Source: Bradyrhizobium sp.
GTDB taxonomy: Bacteria > Pseudomonadota > Alphaproteobacteria > Rhizobiales > Xanthobacteraceae
NCBI RefSeq assembly: GCF_030646015.1
Contig: NZ_JAUSLT010000121.1
Coordinates: forward strand, 29,709-93,708
DNA length: 64,000 nt
Direction of reading: 5' to 3'
The notes below the pieces were generated by a model that worked only from the letters and a program-made list of their open reading frames with translations, made no database searches and had not been told where the DNA came from. Every line of letters begins with the position of its first letter. Within the stretch, counting starts at the first letter, position 1. Position numbers and translations under genes: made by a program. This document shows, piece after piece, positions 8,947 to 16,280 of the stretch.

Positions 8947-9900
8947 GTGCTCGTCTATATCGCCCGCCGCATCGTCTATGTGATCCCGATCGTCATCAGC
9001 GTGGCGCTGGTGTGCTTCCTGCTGGTGCACATCACGCCCGGCGATCCCCTGGTGGCGGTTCTGCCGGCCGATGCCTCGCAGGAACTGGCGGCGCAACTGC
9101 GCATCGCCTACGGCTTCGACCGGCCGCTGCCGGTGCAGTTCGGAATCTGGCTGTGGAAGGCGGTCCATGGCGATCTCGGCAATTCCATCGCCACCGGCCG
9201 CCCGGTGCTGTCGGAAGTGCTGCGCGCCGTCAGCAACACCGTGACGCTGGCGATCGCGGCCGCGCTGATCGGCTTCACGCTCGGATTGTTCTTCGGGCTG
9301 CTCGCCGGCTATTTCCGCGACACCTGGATTGACAAGGTCGCGACCTCGATCGCGATCGCCGGCGTCTCGGTGCCGCATTACTGGCTCGGCATGGTGTTGG
9401 TCATCATCTTCTCGGTGCAGCTCAACTGGCTGCCCGCGGTCGGCGCCGGCCCCGGCGGCTCCGGCGCCTGGGGCTGGGACTGGGAGCACATCCGCTATCT
9501 GATCCTGCCCGCGATCACCACGTCGGTGATTCCGATGGGCATCGTCACCCGCACCGTGCGCGCGCTGACCGGCGACATCCTTTCGCAGGACTTCGTCGAG
9601 GCGTTGCGCGCGAAAGGGCTGCGCGAGATTCATGTGTTTCGCCACGTCATCAAGAACGCAGCACCGACCGCGATGGCGGTGATGGGCCTGCAACTCGGCT
9701 ACATGCTCGGCGGCTCGATCCTGATCGAAACCGTGTTCTCCTGGCCGGGCTCGGGGCTGCTGCTGAATTCCGCGATTTTCCAGCGCGACCTGCCGCTGCT
9801 GCAGGGCACTATTCTGGTGCTGGCGCTATTCTTCGTGTTCCTCAATTTGATGGTCGATATCACGCAGGCGGCGATCGACCCGCGCATCAAGCGGAGTTGA
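8947..9900 (+). CDS. ABC transporter permease, DppB/OppB type
   Basis: An inner-membrane permease of 317 residues with about six membrane helices. The N terminus (IARRIVYVIPIVISVALVCF) and the ITPGDPL motif are typical of DppB. The cytoplasmic EAA loop that contacts the ATPase reads EALRAKGLREIHVFRHVIKN. The start is GTG, preceded by AAAAAGGTGA just after the family C repeat. It works with the DppC-type permease downstream to form the pore. Confidence 0.93.
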   Translation: MLVYIARRIVYVIPIVISVALVCFLLVHITPGDPLVAVLPADASQELAAQLRIAYGFDRPLPVQFGIWLWKAVHGDLGNSIATGRPVLSEVLRAVSNTVTLAIAAALIGFTLGLFFGLLAGYFRDTWIDKVATSIAIAGVSVPHYWLGMVLVIIFSVQLNWLPAVGAGPGGSGAWGWDWEHIRYLILPAITTSVIPMGIVTRTVRALTGDILSQDFVEALRAKGLREIHVFRHVIKNAAPTAMAVMGLQLGYMLGGSILIETVFSWPGSGLLLNSAIFQRDLPLLQGTILVLALFFVFLNLMVDITQAAIDPRIKRS

Positions 9901-9940
9901 CGCCATGGCGTTGAGTCGAATCGGCAGCGACATGATTTCA

Positions 9941-10097
9941 CCTCTCCCCGCTTGCGGGGAGAGGTCGGATCGCATCGTCAGATGCGATCCGGGTGAGGGG
10001 GACTATCCGCGAGTCCGAGTGCACGGAGAGTCCCCCTCACCCCGACCCTCCAAGAGCGAGCTTCGCTCGTCTCGACCCCGCAAGCGGGGAGAGGGGG
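9941..10097. repeat. Palindromic intergenic repeat, family C (copy 2)
   Basis: CCTCTCCCCGC...GCGGGGAGAG hairpin arms occur at both ends, with an inner inverted pair built on GAGTCCGAGT and AGTCCCCCTCA. The terminal GGGGAGAGGGGGA lies directly before the ATG at 10099 and serves as the apparent ribosome-binding site of the next gene. Confidence 0.85.
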
Positions 10098-10098
10098 A

Positions 10099-10986
10099 AT
10101 GAGCGCGATGACAGATACCGCCCTGCAGGCCGCACCCGCCACCAAGGCGCGGGGCTACTGGGCGACGGTCGGCCGCCGCATCGCGCGCGACAAGGTCAGC
10201 ATGGTCTGCGCCTTCATTCTCGCGCTGATTTTCCTCTCCGCCATATTCGCGCCGTGGCTGGGGCTCGCCGATCCCTATCAGGGCTCGATGATTCGCCGGC
10301 TCCGCCATATCGGCACGCCGAACTATCCGCTCGGCACCGACGAACTCGGCCGCGACATGCTGGCGCGGCTGATCTATGGCGGCAGGCTGTCGCTGCTGGT
10401 CGGCATTCTGCCGGTCATCCTCGCCTTCATCATCGGAACCTCGCTCGGCCTCGTCGCCGGCTATGTCGGCGGCAAGCTCAATACCGCGATCATGCGCACC
10501 ATCGACGTGTTCTACGCCTTTCCCTCGGTGCTGCTGGCGATCGCGATCTCGGGCGCGCTGGGCGCCGGCATCATCAACTCGATCGTCTCGCTGACCATCG
10601 TGTTCGTCCCACAGATCACGCGCGTGGCCGAGAGCGTCACCACCGGCGTGCGCAACATGGATTTCGTCGAGGCGGCCCGCGCCTCCGGCGCCGGCGCCTT
10701 CACCATCATGCGGGTGCACATGCTGGGTAACGTGCTCGGACCGATCTTCGTCTATGCCACCGGCCTGATCTCGGTATCGATGATCCTGGCCGCCGGCCTG
10801 TCGTTCCTCGGCCTCGGCACCAAACCGCCGGAGCCGGAATGGGGCCTGATGCTGAACACGCTGCGCACCGCGATCTACATCAATCCCTGGGTGGCGGCCC
10901 TGCCGGGCGCCATGATCTTCGCGGTATCGATCTGCTTCAACCTGCTCAGCGACGGCATGCGCAGTGCCATGGACATCCGGAACTGA
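10099..10986 (+). CDS. ABC transporter permease, DppC/OppC type
   Basis: A 295-residue inner-membrane permease. The N-terminal helix (VSMVCAFILALIFLSAIFAP) is followed by a periplasmic loop with the family motif YPLGTDELGRDMLARLIYG. The EAA loop reads EAARASGAGAFTIMRVHMLGN, and GLSFLGLGTKPPEPEWG is the conserved C-terminal motif. It pairs with the DppB-type protein. The purine-rich edge of the preceding repeat provides the ribosome-binding site. A second ATG lies nine bases downstream in the same frame. Confidence 0.93.
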   Translation: MSAMTDTALQAAPATKARGYWATVGRRIARDKVSMVCAFILALIFLSAIFAPWLGLADPYQGSMIRRLRHIGTPNYPLGTDELGRDMLARLIYGGRLSLLVGILPVILAFIIGTSLGLVAGYVGGKLNTAIMRTIDVFYAFPSVLLAIAISGALGAGIINSIVSLTIVFVPQITRVAESVTTGVRNMDFVEAARASGAGAFTIMRVHMLGNVLGPIFVYATGLISVSMILAAGLSFLGLGTKPPEPEWGLMLNTLRTAIYINPWVAALPGAMIFAVSICFNLLSDGMRSAMDIRN

Positions 10987-11045
10987 CGTCATGATGACCC
11001 CAGAAATGCTTGATCGTGAGACGCCGCGGCAGGGGATGCTCTTCA

Positions 11046-11220
11046 CTCCCCTCCCTCCACGCGCTCTTGCGCGTGGCGGGGAGGGGTCGGGGGTGGGGGG
11101 TAGTGCGGCATTTACGGAAGCATCGGTCCTAGCCGATAGACCCCCCACCCCCGACCCCTCCCCGCCGCTTCGCGGGGGGAGGGGAGAAGAAACGCGCCGA
11201 CCTCTCCCAAAGGGAGAGGT
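11046..11220. repeat. Palindromic intergenic repeat, family C (copy 3)
   Basis: CTCCCCTCCCTCC arms with inner GGGGTCGGGGGTGGGGGG and its inverse around 11140. A short extra hairpin (ACCTCTCCC AAA GGGAGAGGT) at 11200-11220 ends four bases before the next ATG and supplies its ribosome-binding site. Confidence 0.85.
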
Positions 11221-11223
11221 AAG

Positions 11224-12279
11224 ATGAGCACCATCGAGGCACCCGTCGAAACGCTGGAGAAGGTCGAGGATATCGGCGGCGCGGCGCAGCCGCTGCTGCA
11301 GGTCAACGGATTGACAAAGCATTTTCCGGTGCGCGGCGATTTGTTCGCCAAGCGCAAGACTGTGCGCGCGGTCGATGACGTCTCGTTCTCGATCGCCAAG
11401 GGCGAAACCGTCGGGATCGTCGGCGAATCCGGCTGCGGCAAGTCGACCACCGCGCGGCTGTTGATGCACCTGATGAAGCGCGATGCCGGCGATATCATCT
11501 ATGACGGCATGCAGGTCGGCCGCGCGCTGTCCTTGCGCGCGCTGCGCCGCGGCATGCAGATGGTGTTTCAGGACAGCTACGCCTCGCTGAATCCGCGCCT
11601 CACCATCGAGGAATCGATCGCGTTCGGCCCAAAAGTCCACGGTATGACCGACGACGCCTCGCGCGCGCTGGCGCGCGAACTGCTCGGCAAGGTCGGTTTG
11701 CGGCCGGAAAATTTCGCCAATCGCTATCCGCACGAGATTTCCGGCGGCCAGCGCCAGCGGGTCAATATCGCGCGTGCGCTGGCGCTGTCGCCGCGGCTGG
11801 TGATCCTCGATGAAGCCGTCTCGGCGCTGGACAAGTCGGTCGAGGCGCAGGTGCTCAACCTGCTGGTCGATCTCAAGCGCGAATTCGGACTGACTTACCT
11901 CTTCATCAGTCACGACCTCAACGTGGTGCGTTATATTTCCGACCGCGTGCTGGTGATGTATCTCGGCGAAGTGGTCGAGCTCGGCCCGGTCGACCGGGTC
12001 TGGGACGCGCCGGCGCATCCCTACACGCGGGCGCTGCTGGCGGCGATGCCGTCGTCCGATCCCGACAACCGTACCGAGACGCCGCCGATCTCGGGCGATC
12101 CGCCCAATCCGATCGATCCGCCCCCCGGCTGCCGGTTTCACACCCGTTGTCCGTTCGCGGAGCCGCTCTGCGGAAATGCCACACCAAAACTCACGGCACT
12201 CGATACAATGGGCCATGAAGCGGCGTGCTACATGGCCATTCCGGGCTCCGGGCACAGCCGCGCACCGGCACACGCATGA
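11224..12279 (+). CDS. ABC transporter ATP-binding protein, DppF/OppF type
   Basis: A cytoplasmic ATPase of 351 residues. Walker A is GESGCGKST (about residue 66), the ABC signature is [14 protein letters not shown] (about 172), and Walker B is [12 protein letters not shown] (about 192). The C-terminal oligopeptide-transporter motif has cysteines in [10 protein letters not shown] and EPLC. An extension of about 30 residues precedes the first strand of the fold. It drives import together with the second ATPase at 13918, which lies after two metabolic genes. Confidence 0.93.
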   Translation: MSTIEAPVETLEKVEDIGGAAQPLLQVNGLTKHFPVRGDLFAKRKTVRAVDDVSFSIAKGETVGIVGESGCGKSTTARLLMHLMKRDAGDIIYDGMQVGRALSLRALRRGMQMVFQDSYASLNPRLTIEESIAFGPKVHGMTDDASRALARELLGKVGLRPENFANRYPHEISGGQRQRVNIARALALSPRLVILDEAVSALDKSVEAQVLNLLVDLKREFGLTYLFISHDLNVVRYISDRVLVMYLGEVVELGPVDRVWDAPAHPYTRALLAAMPSSDPDNRTETPPISGDPPNPIDPPPGCRFHTRCPFAEPLCGNATPKLTALDTMGHEAACYMAIPGSGHSRAPAHA

Positions 12280-12313
12280 TCATTATGCGTAGTAGAGAGG
12301 GAGCGGACGCCAG

Positions 12314-12511
12314 ATGACGAAACCGACAGCGAAAGAGATCAAGGCGATGACGGAGATCACGGGTTTGCCCGTCGATGCCGAGGTCGCCGCACGCATCGCC
12401 CATTCTATCGGCCCGGCCTATGAAGGTTTTGCGTCGGTCGCCGGCACGCTGCCGTTCGATCTGGAGCCGGCAAATTTCCGGCTGGTGCAGGCGGCCAAGG
12501 TGTCCAAATGA
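12314..12511 (+). CDS. AtzG-like small protein (DUF4089 type), partner of the adjacent amidase
   Basis: A 65-residue soluble protein lying just before an amidase and overlapping it by four bases (ATGA). The motif FDLEPANFRLVQAAK and the size match the AtzG-like family, a small GatC-like partner that stabilises AtzE-type amidases. The coupling of start and stop codons suggests equimolar synthesis. The family assignment is from recognition of the short conserved C terminus and gene context. Confidence 0.75.
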   Translation: MTKPTAKEIKAMTEITGLPVDAEVAARIAHSIGPAYEGFASVAGTLPFDLEPANFRLVQAAKVSK

Positions 12512-13914
12512 GTACCGAACCCGCTCTGATGTCGCTGACCGCGGTCGCGCAGGCGATTGCGCAGAAGAAGTTCTCGTCGCGCGAGGTGACGCAATCCTGC
12601 CTCGACCGGGTCGCGCAATGGCAACCGCGTCTCAATGCTTTCATGGCGATCGAGACCGATGCCGCGCTGAAGGCGGCCGATGCCGCGGATGCGGCGCTGG
12701 CGAAAGGCAAGTTGGCCGGCGTGCTGCACGGCGTGCCGCTGGCGCACAAGGACATGTATTACGACGAAGGCCACGTGGTCACCTGCGGTTCGAAGATCCG
12801 TAAGGATTTCGTCGCCACCACGACCGCGACGGCGCTGCAGCGGCTGAAGGACGCCGGCACGGTGCGCCTCGGCTCGCTGCAGATGGTGGAGTTCGCCTAC
12901 GGGCCGACCGGCCATAACCCGCATTACGGTCCGGTGCATAACCCCTGGGCCATCGATCATATTACGGGCGGCTCGTCGTCGGGCTCGGGCTCGGCGGTCG
13001 CGGCACGATTGACGTTTGCGGCCCTGGGCTCCGACACCGGCGGCTCGATCCGGCTGCCGGCGCATTTTTGCGGCGTCACCGGCTTGAAGACCACCGTCGG
13101 GCGCGTCAGCCGCGCCGGTGCCATGCCGCTGTCGCAGTCGCTCGATACCGTCGGGCCGCTGGCGCGGACCGCGGAGGATTGCGCCTTGCTGCTCGGCCTG
13201 ATGGCGGGCGCGGATCCGGAAGACCCCACTGCAATCACCGGACCCTTGCCGGATTACATGGCCGCGACGCGGGAGCCGATAAAAGGCCTGACCATCGGCG
13301 TACCCACCGCGTTCTATGTCGACGACCTCGATCCCGATGTCGCGCGGATTCTCGATGAGACCCTGGCGGTGCTGAAGCGCGAAGGCGCCACGATTGTCCA
13401 GGTCGAATTGCCCGAGCAGCGCCAGCTGACGGCGGCGTGCCAGTTCGTGCTCGCTACCGAGGCCGCCGCTTTCCACAAGCGCTGGATGGTCGAACGATCA
13501 GGCGATTACGGGCCGCAGGTCTTCATGCGGCTGCAGAACGGTCTGGCGTTTTCCGGCGTGTCCTATCTCGAGGCGATGCGCTGGCGCGGCCCGGCGCTGG
13601 CGGCGCACAATACCGCGGTCGCCGGCGTCGATGCCATGATCATGCCGGTGGCGCCCGTGGCTGCGCCCACTATCGCCGAGAGCGATGTCGGCAACAGCCC
13701 CGACGCGGAGGCGGTCATTCAACGGCTGACGCGCTTCACCCGCCCGATCAATTATCTTGGGTTGCCTTCGCTTTCGATTCCCACTGGCTTCACCAAGGGC
13801 GGTCTGCCGGTCGGCATGCAGCTGGTCGGCCGTTCGTTCGATGAAGCCATGATCCTGCGCATCGGTGCCGCGTTCCAGCGCGCCACCGACTTCCACGACA
13901 AGGTGCCAGATTAA
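12508..13914 (+). CDS. Amidase (amidase signature family, AtzE/GatA-like)
   Basis: A 468-residue cytoplasmic amide hydrolase. The Ser-cisSer-Lys triad is visible: Lys in LAHKDMY (about residue 80), the Gly/Ser-rich GGSSSGSGSA (about 153), and the nucleophile region GSDTGGSIRLPA (about 175). The AtzG-like partner upstream points to an AtzE-type heteromer rather than a GatA subunit. Because the gene lies between the two ATPase genes of an ABC importer, it probably hydrolyses the imported compound and releases ammonia or an amine. The actual substrate is unknown. Confidence 0.9.
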   Translation: MSTEPALMSLTAVAQAIAQKKFSSREVTQSCLDRVAQWQPRLNAFMAIETDAALKAADAADAALAKGKLAGVLHGVPLAHKDMYYDEGHVVTCGSKIRKDFVATTTATALQRLKDAGTVRLGSLQMVEFAYGPTGHNPHYGPVHNPWAIDHITGGSSSGSGSAVAARLTFAALGSDTGGSIRLPAHFCGVTGLKTTVGRVSRAGAMPLSQSLDTVGPLARTAEDCALLLGLMAGADPEDPTAITGPLPDYMAATREPIKGLTIGVPTAFYVDDLDPDVARILDETLAVLKREGATIVQVELPEQRQLTAACQFVLATEAAAFHKRWMVERSGDYGPQVFMRLQNGLAFSGVSYLEAMRWRGPALAAHNTAVAGVDAMIMPVAPVAAPTIAESDVGNSPDAEAVIQRLTRFTRPINYLGLPSLSIPTGFTKGGLPVGMQLVGRSFDEAMILRIGAAFQRATDFHDKVPD

Positions 13915-13917
13915 GCC

Positions 13918-14895
13918 ATGAGCAATCTCGTCGAAATCAAGAACCTCAACATTCGTTTCAGCGGCGAGCGCACCGTGCATGCCGTCAACGACCTCAGCCT
14001 CACGCTGGGCGAGGGCGAGGTGCTTGGCCTGCTCGGCGAGTCCGGCTCGGGCAAGAGCGTTACGCTGCGCGCGCTGATGCGGCTGTTGCCGAAGAAGCGG
14101 ACGCAGATCTCCGGCAGCGTGCAGGTGCTGGGGCGCGACGTGCTGGCGCTGAATGATGAGGAACTGTCGGCGTTTCGCGGCCAGACCGTCTCGATGATTT
14201 TTCAGGAGCCGGCGCTGGCGCTCGACCCGGTCTACACCATCGGCCAGCAGATTTCCGAAAGCGTGATGCGCCACGAGGGCAAGAGCCAGGCGGAGGCCAC
14301 CGCGCGGGCGCTGGAGATGCTGGAAGTGGTGCGGATTCCCTCCGCCAAACGACGGCTCGATGCCTATCCACACGAGATGTCGGGCGGCATGCGGCAACGC
14401 GCCATGATCGCGCTGGCGCTGGCCTGCAAGCCGAAGATCCTGCTCGCGGACGAACCGACCACGGCACTGGACGCCACCGTGCAGATCCAGATCCTGCTGC
14501 TGCTGCGCGAACTGCAGCGCGAATTCGGCATGTCCGTCATTTTCGTCACCCACGATATCGGCGTCGCCATCGAGATCTGCGACCGGGTGGCGGTGATGTA
14601 TGCGGGCCAGATCGTCGAGCAGGGCAAGCTCAGCCAGATCGTGCGCACGCCGATCCATCCCTACGCGCGCGGCTTGCTGGCTTCCACCGTCCACGGCGCC
14701 AAGCGCGGCCAGCGGCTGGAAACCATCCCGGGCACGCCGCCCTCGCTCGACAAGGCGCCGGTCAACTGCTCGTTCGCACCGCGCTGCACCTTCGCGCAGC
14801 CGCGCTGCATCGAACGCCTGCCGCCCAATGTGCAGGTACCGCCGGACCGGATCGCGAGATGCATTCTGGCCGAGCCGATGGCGGCGGTGACCTAG
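13918..14895 (+). CDS. ABC transporter ATP-binding protein, DppD/OppD type
   Basis: The second ATPase of the importer, 325 residues. Walker A is GESGSGKSV (about 39), the signature SGGMRQRAMIALAL (about 154) and Walker B ILLADEPTTALD. The C-terminal cysteine motif (CSFAPRCTFAQPRC) is of the oligopeptide type. It begins three bases after the amidase stop, so it is translated as part of the same operon. It is followed by two repeat elements that likely mark the operon end. Confidence 0.93.
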   Translation: MSNLVEIKNLNIRFSGERTVHAVNDLSLTLGEGEVLGLLGESGSGKSVTLRALMRLLPKKRTQISGSVQVLGRDVLALNDEELSAFRGQTVSMIFQEPALALDPVYTIGQQISESVMRHEGKSQAEATARALEMLEVVRIPSAKRRLDAYPHEMSGGMRQRAMIALALACKPKILLADEPTTALDATVQIQILLLLRELQREFGMSVIFVTHDIGVAIEICDRVAVMYAGQIVEQGKLSQIVRTPIHPYARGLLASTVHGAKRGQRLETIPGTPPSLDKAPVNCSFAPRCTFAQPRCIERLPPNVQVPPDRIARCILAEPMAAVT

Positions 14896-14911
14896 CGACG
14901 AGCAAGAACTC

Positions 14912-15018
14912 GTAGCCCGGATGGAGCTAGCGGACGGCGCGAAGCGCCGCCCGATGGCGTAATCCGGGTGCGGATGTGAGGCCGGCCCCGGATTTCGCAA
15001 GGGCTCCATCCGGGCTAC
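14912..15018. repeat. Palindromic intergenic repeat, family B (copy 1)
   Basis: The arms are GTAGCCCGGATGGAG and CTCCATCCGGGCTAC. The inner segment contains GGCGCGAAGCGCC. A second copy lies at 63543-63680. Together with the next repeat it fills the gap between the importer operon and the reverse-strand gene. Confidence 0.85.
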
Positions 15019-15050
15019 GGGCTAACGATCACTGAGAGCCGGCCTTACTT

Positions 15051-15194
15051 ACCTCGCCCCGCTTGCGGGGAGAGGTCGGCGCGAAGCGCCGGGTGAGGGG
15101 AGTCTCGACAGACTCGGACTCGCGGATAGTCCCCCTCACCCGGAGACTTCGCTGTCGCTCCGTCTCCGACCTCTCCCCGCGAGCGGGGAGAGGT
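15051..15194. repeat. Palindromic intergenic repeat, family C (copy 4)
   Basis: CCCCGCTTGCGGGG and CCCCGCGAGCGGGG hairpins occur at the ends, with the inner pair GTGAGGGGA/TCCCCCTCAC. It has the same build as the three copies inside the importer operon. Confidence 0.85.
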
Positions 15195-15218
15195 GAGGCC
15201 GCTACCGCTCGAAAAGTC

Positions 15219-15467
15219 TCACGCGCTGACGCGCGGGTCGGCCCATTTCTCGATCTGGGAAGCCCCGATCACCTGCTTGGGCTGATGCGGGTTGAGCGTG
15301 CCGGCGCTGGCCGACCAGCCCTTGGCGAGAATCTGCAGGGCAAACAGCTTGGCGTCGACTTCCGACCGGAACGTACGGGTCGATCGCACCGCGCCCTCGG
15401 CGCTGTCGTCCGTCTTCACGGTCTTGTCCGGCCCGAAGGCCACGTACCAGGTGTCAGGTTGTGTCAT
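15219..15467 (-). CDS. Conserved hypothetical small protein
   Basis: An 82-residue soluble protein without signal peptide or recognisable domain. It starts MTQPDTWYVAFGPDKTVKTD and contains TRTFRSEVDAKLFALQILAKG, which suggests a compact alpha/beta fold. The start at 15467 is preferred because the sequence before it (down from ATG 15527) overlaps a terminator and lacks a good ribosome-binding site. If the EcfG-like motif just upstream is real, the transcript would be nearly leaderless. A longer product from 15527 cannot be excluded. The function is unknown. Confidence 0.6.
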   Translation of the reverse strand: MTQPDTWYVAFGPDKTVKTDDSAEGAVRSTRTFRSEVDAKLFALQILAKGWSASAGTLNPHQPKQVIGASQIEKWADPRVSA

Positions 15468-15475
15468 GGTTGCAT

Positions 15476-15500
15476 AACAACGGTCGCGGCCGAAAGTTCC
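15476..15500 (-). promoter_or_regulatory. Possible EcfG-type promoter (weakest of the set)
   Basis: Reverse strand reads GGAAC, 17 bases, GTT. The -10 part ends only about nine bases before the ATG at 15467, which would force a leaderless message, so this may be chance. Confidence 0.3.
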
Positions 15501-15531
15501 GATGCGAGGATTCGGCGGCTGGCTCATGGCC

Positions 15532-15560
15532 AAAAAAGGGCCGCCCCGAAGGACGGCCCC
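15532..15560 (-). terminator. Rho-independent terminator of the DUF1236 gene
   Basis: Reverse strand: GGGGCCGTCC TTCG GGGCGGCCC followed by TTTTTT. This is a strong stem with a UUCG-type loop, 28 bases after the stop of the gene at 15588-16004. Confidence 0.9.
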
Positions 15561-15587
15561 ATTCGATGTGATCGTTGCGTTGGTCTG

Positions 15588-16004
15588 TTACTCGACGATC
15601 TCGACGATGCGGCGGGTGCGCGGCTCGACCAGAACGGTGCGGCCGTTCACCACGGTGTAGCGATGCTCGCGAACGCCATATTCCGGCGGCACGTCGTAAT
15701 AGGTGACGCCGTCTTCCGGCAGCACGACGCCGACCCGGACGTCTTCGCGATACTGATAGGACGGGCGGCGCTGCTCGACCACATAGCTGCGGAAGCGCGG
15801 ACGCTGATCGACGCCGAGAACGCCGGCGACGCCACCGACCACACCGCCCACGACGCCGCCGACCACGGCGCCGACCGGACCTGCGGCCCGTTCACCGTCG
15901 CGCGCGCCGCGTTCGATGCCGCCGGGGACGCCCTGGGCAAGGGCCAGCGAAGGAATGGCGAGAACGGCGACAAGCGCAGCGGTTCCGAGAAAACGGCGGA
16001 TCAT
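15588..16004 (-). CDS. DUF1236-family periplasmic/outer-layer protein
   Basis: A 138-residue exported protein. The start at 16004 gives a clean signal peptide (MIRRFLGTAALVAVLAIPSL, cut near LAQG) with GGAG seven bases upstream; an upstream extension to 16034 is less likely. A glycine/valine-rich stretch (VGAVVGGVVGGVVGG) looks like a glycine-zipper segment. The C-terminal third (YDVPPEYGVREHRYTVVNGR ending RRIVEIVE) carries the DUF1236 signature, common in Bradyrhizobium and of unknown function. A related but longer protein lies at 31505-32284, and both have an EcfG-like motif upstream. Confidence 0.8.
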   Translation of the reverse strand: MIRRFLGTAALVAVLAIPSLALAQGVPGGIERGARDGERAAGPVGAVVGGVVGGVVGGVAGVLGVDQRPRFRSYVVEQRRPSYQYREDVRVGVVLPEDGVTYYDVPPEYGVREHRYTVVNGRTVLVEPRTRRIVEIVE

Positions 16005-16037
16005 GATAGCTCCAAGGTGATTGGGAAGGTGCATGAC

Positions 16038-16062
16038 AACCGGCCGGGAGCCATTATGTTCC
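16038..16062 (-). promoter_or_regulatory. Candidate EcfG (general stress) promoter for the DUF1236 gene
   Basis: Reverse strand GGAAC, 17 bases, GTT (equivalently N16 and gGTT). The -10 element lies 34 bases before the ATG at 16004, leaving room for a short leader with the ribosome-binding site. Confidence 0.65.
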
Positions 16063-16280
16063 GTCCGCCCGCCGTCCGCAGCGGCGGTAACCCGGCTCCC
16101 GCGGGGCGAATCGCGCCCCGATCAGCCCGGTCCTCCTCCGATCGGAGGATAGGCCGGCGCGGCCCGCCGGCCCCGCGCGCGCGGGCCAATAACGTTTAGG
16201 TTAACGCGAGTTACATGGACGCTGGCCGCAAACATCGGTAGAACTGCGCCATCGCACCCCTCGTGATGAGATCAGGATAG

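Noticed and set aside
10003..12273. Very long reverse frame of 756 residues opposite the permease and ATPase genes
   Set aside because: Shadow of strongly coding forward genes; it also runs through palindromic repeats.
16133..16148. Perfect palindrome TCCTCCGATCGGAGGA upstream of the type I exporter
   Set aside because: About 130 bases before the start, single copy, in very GC-rich sequence; not enough to call an operator.
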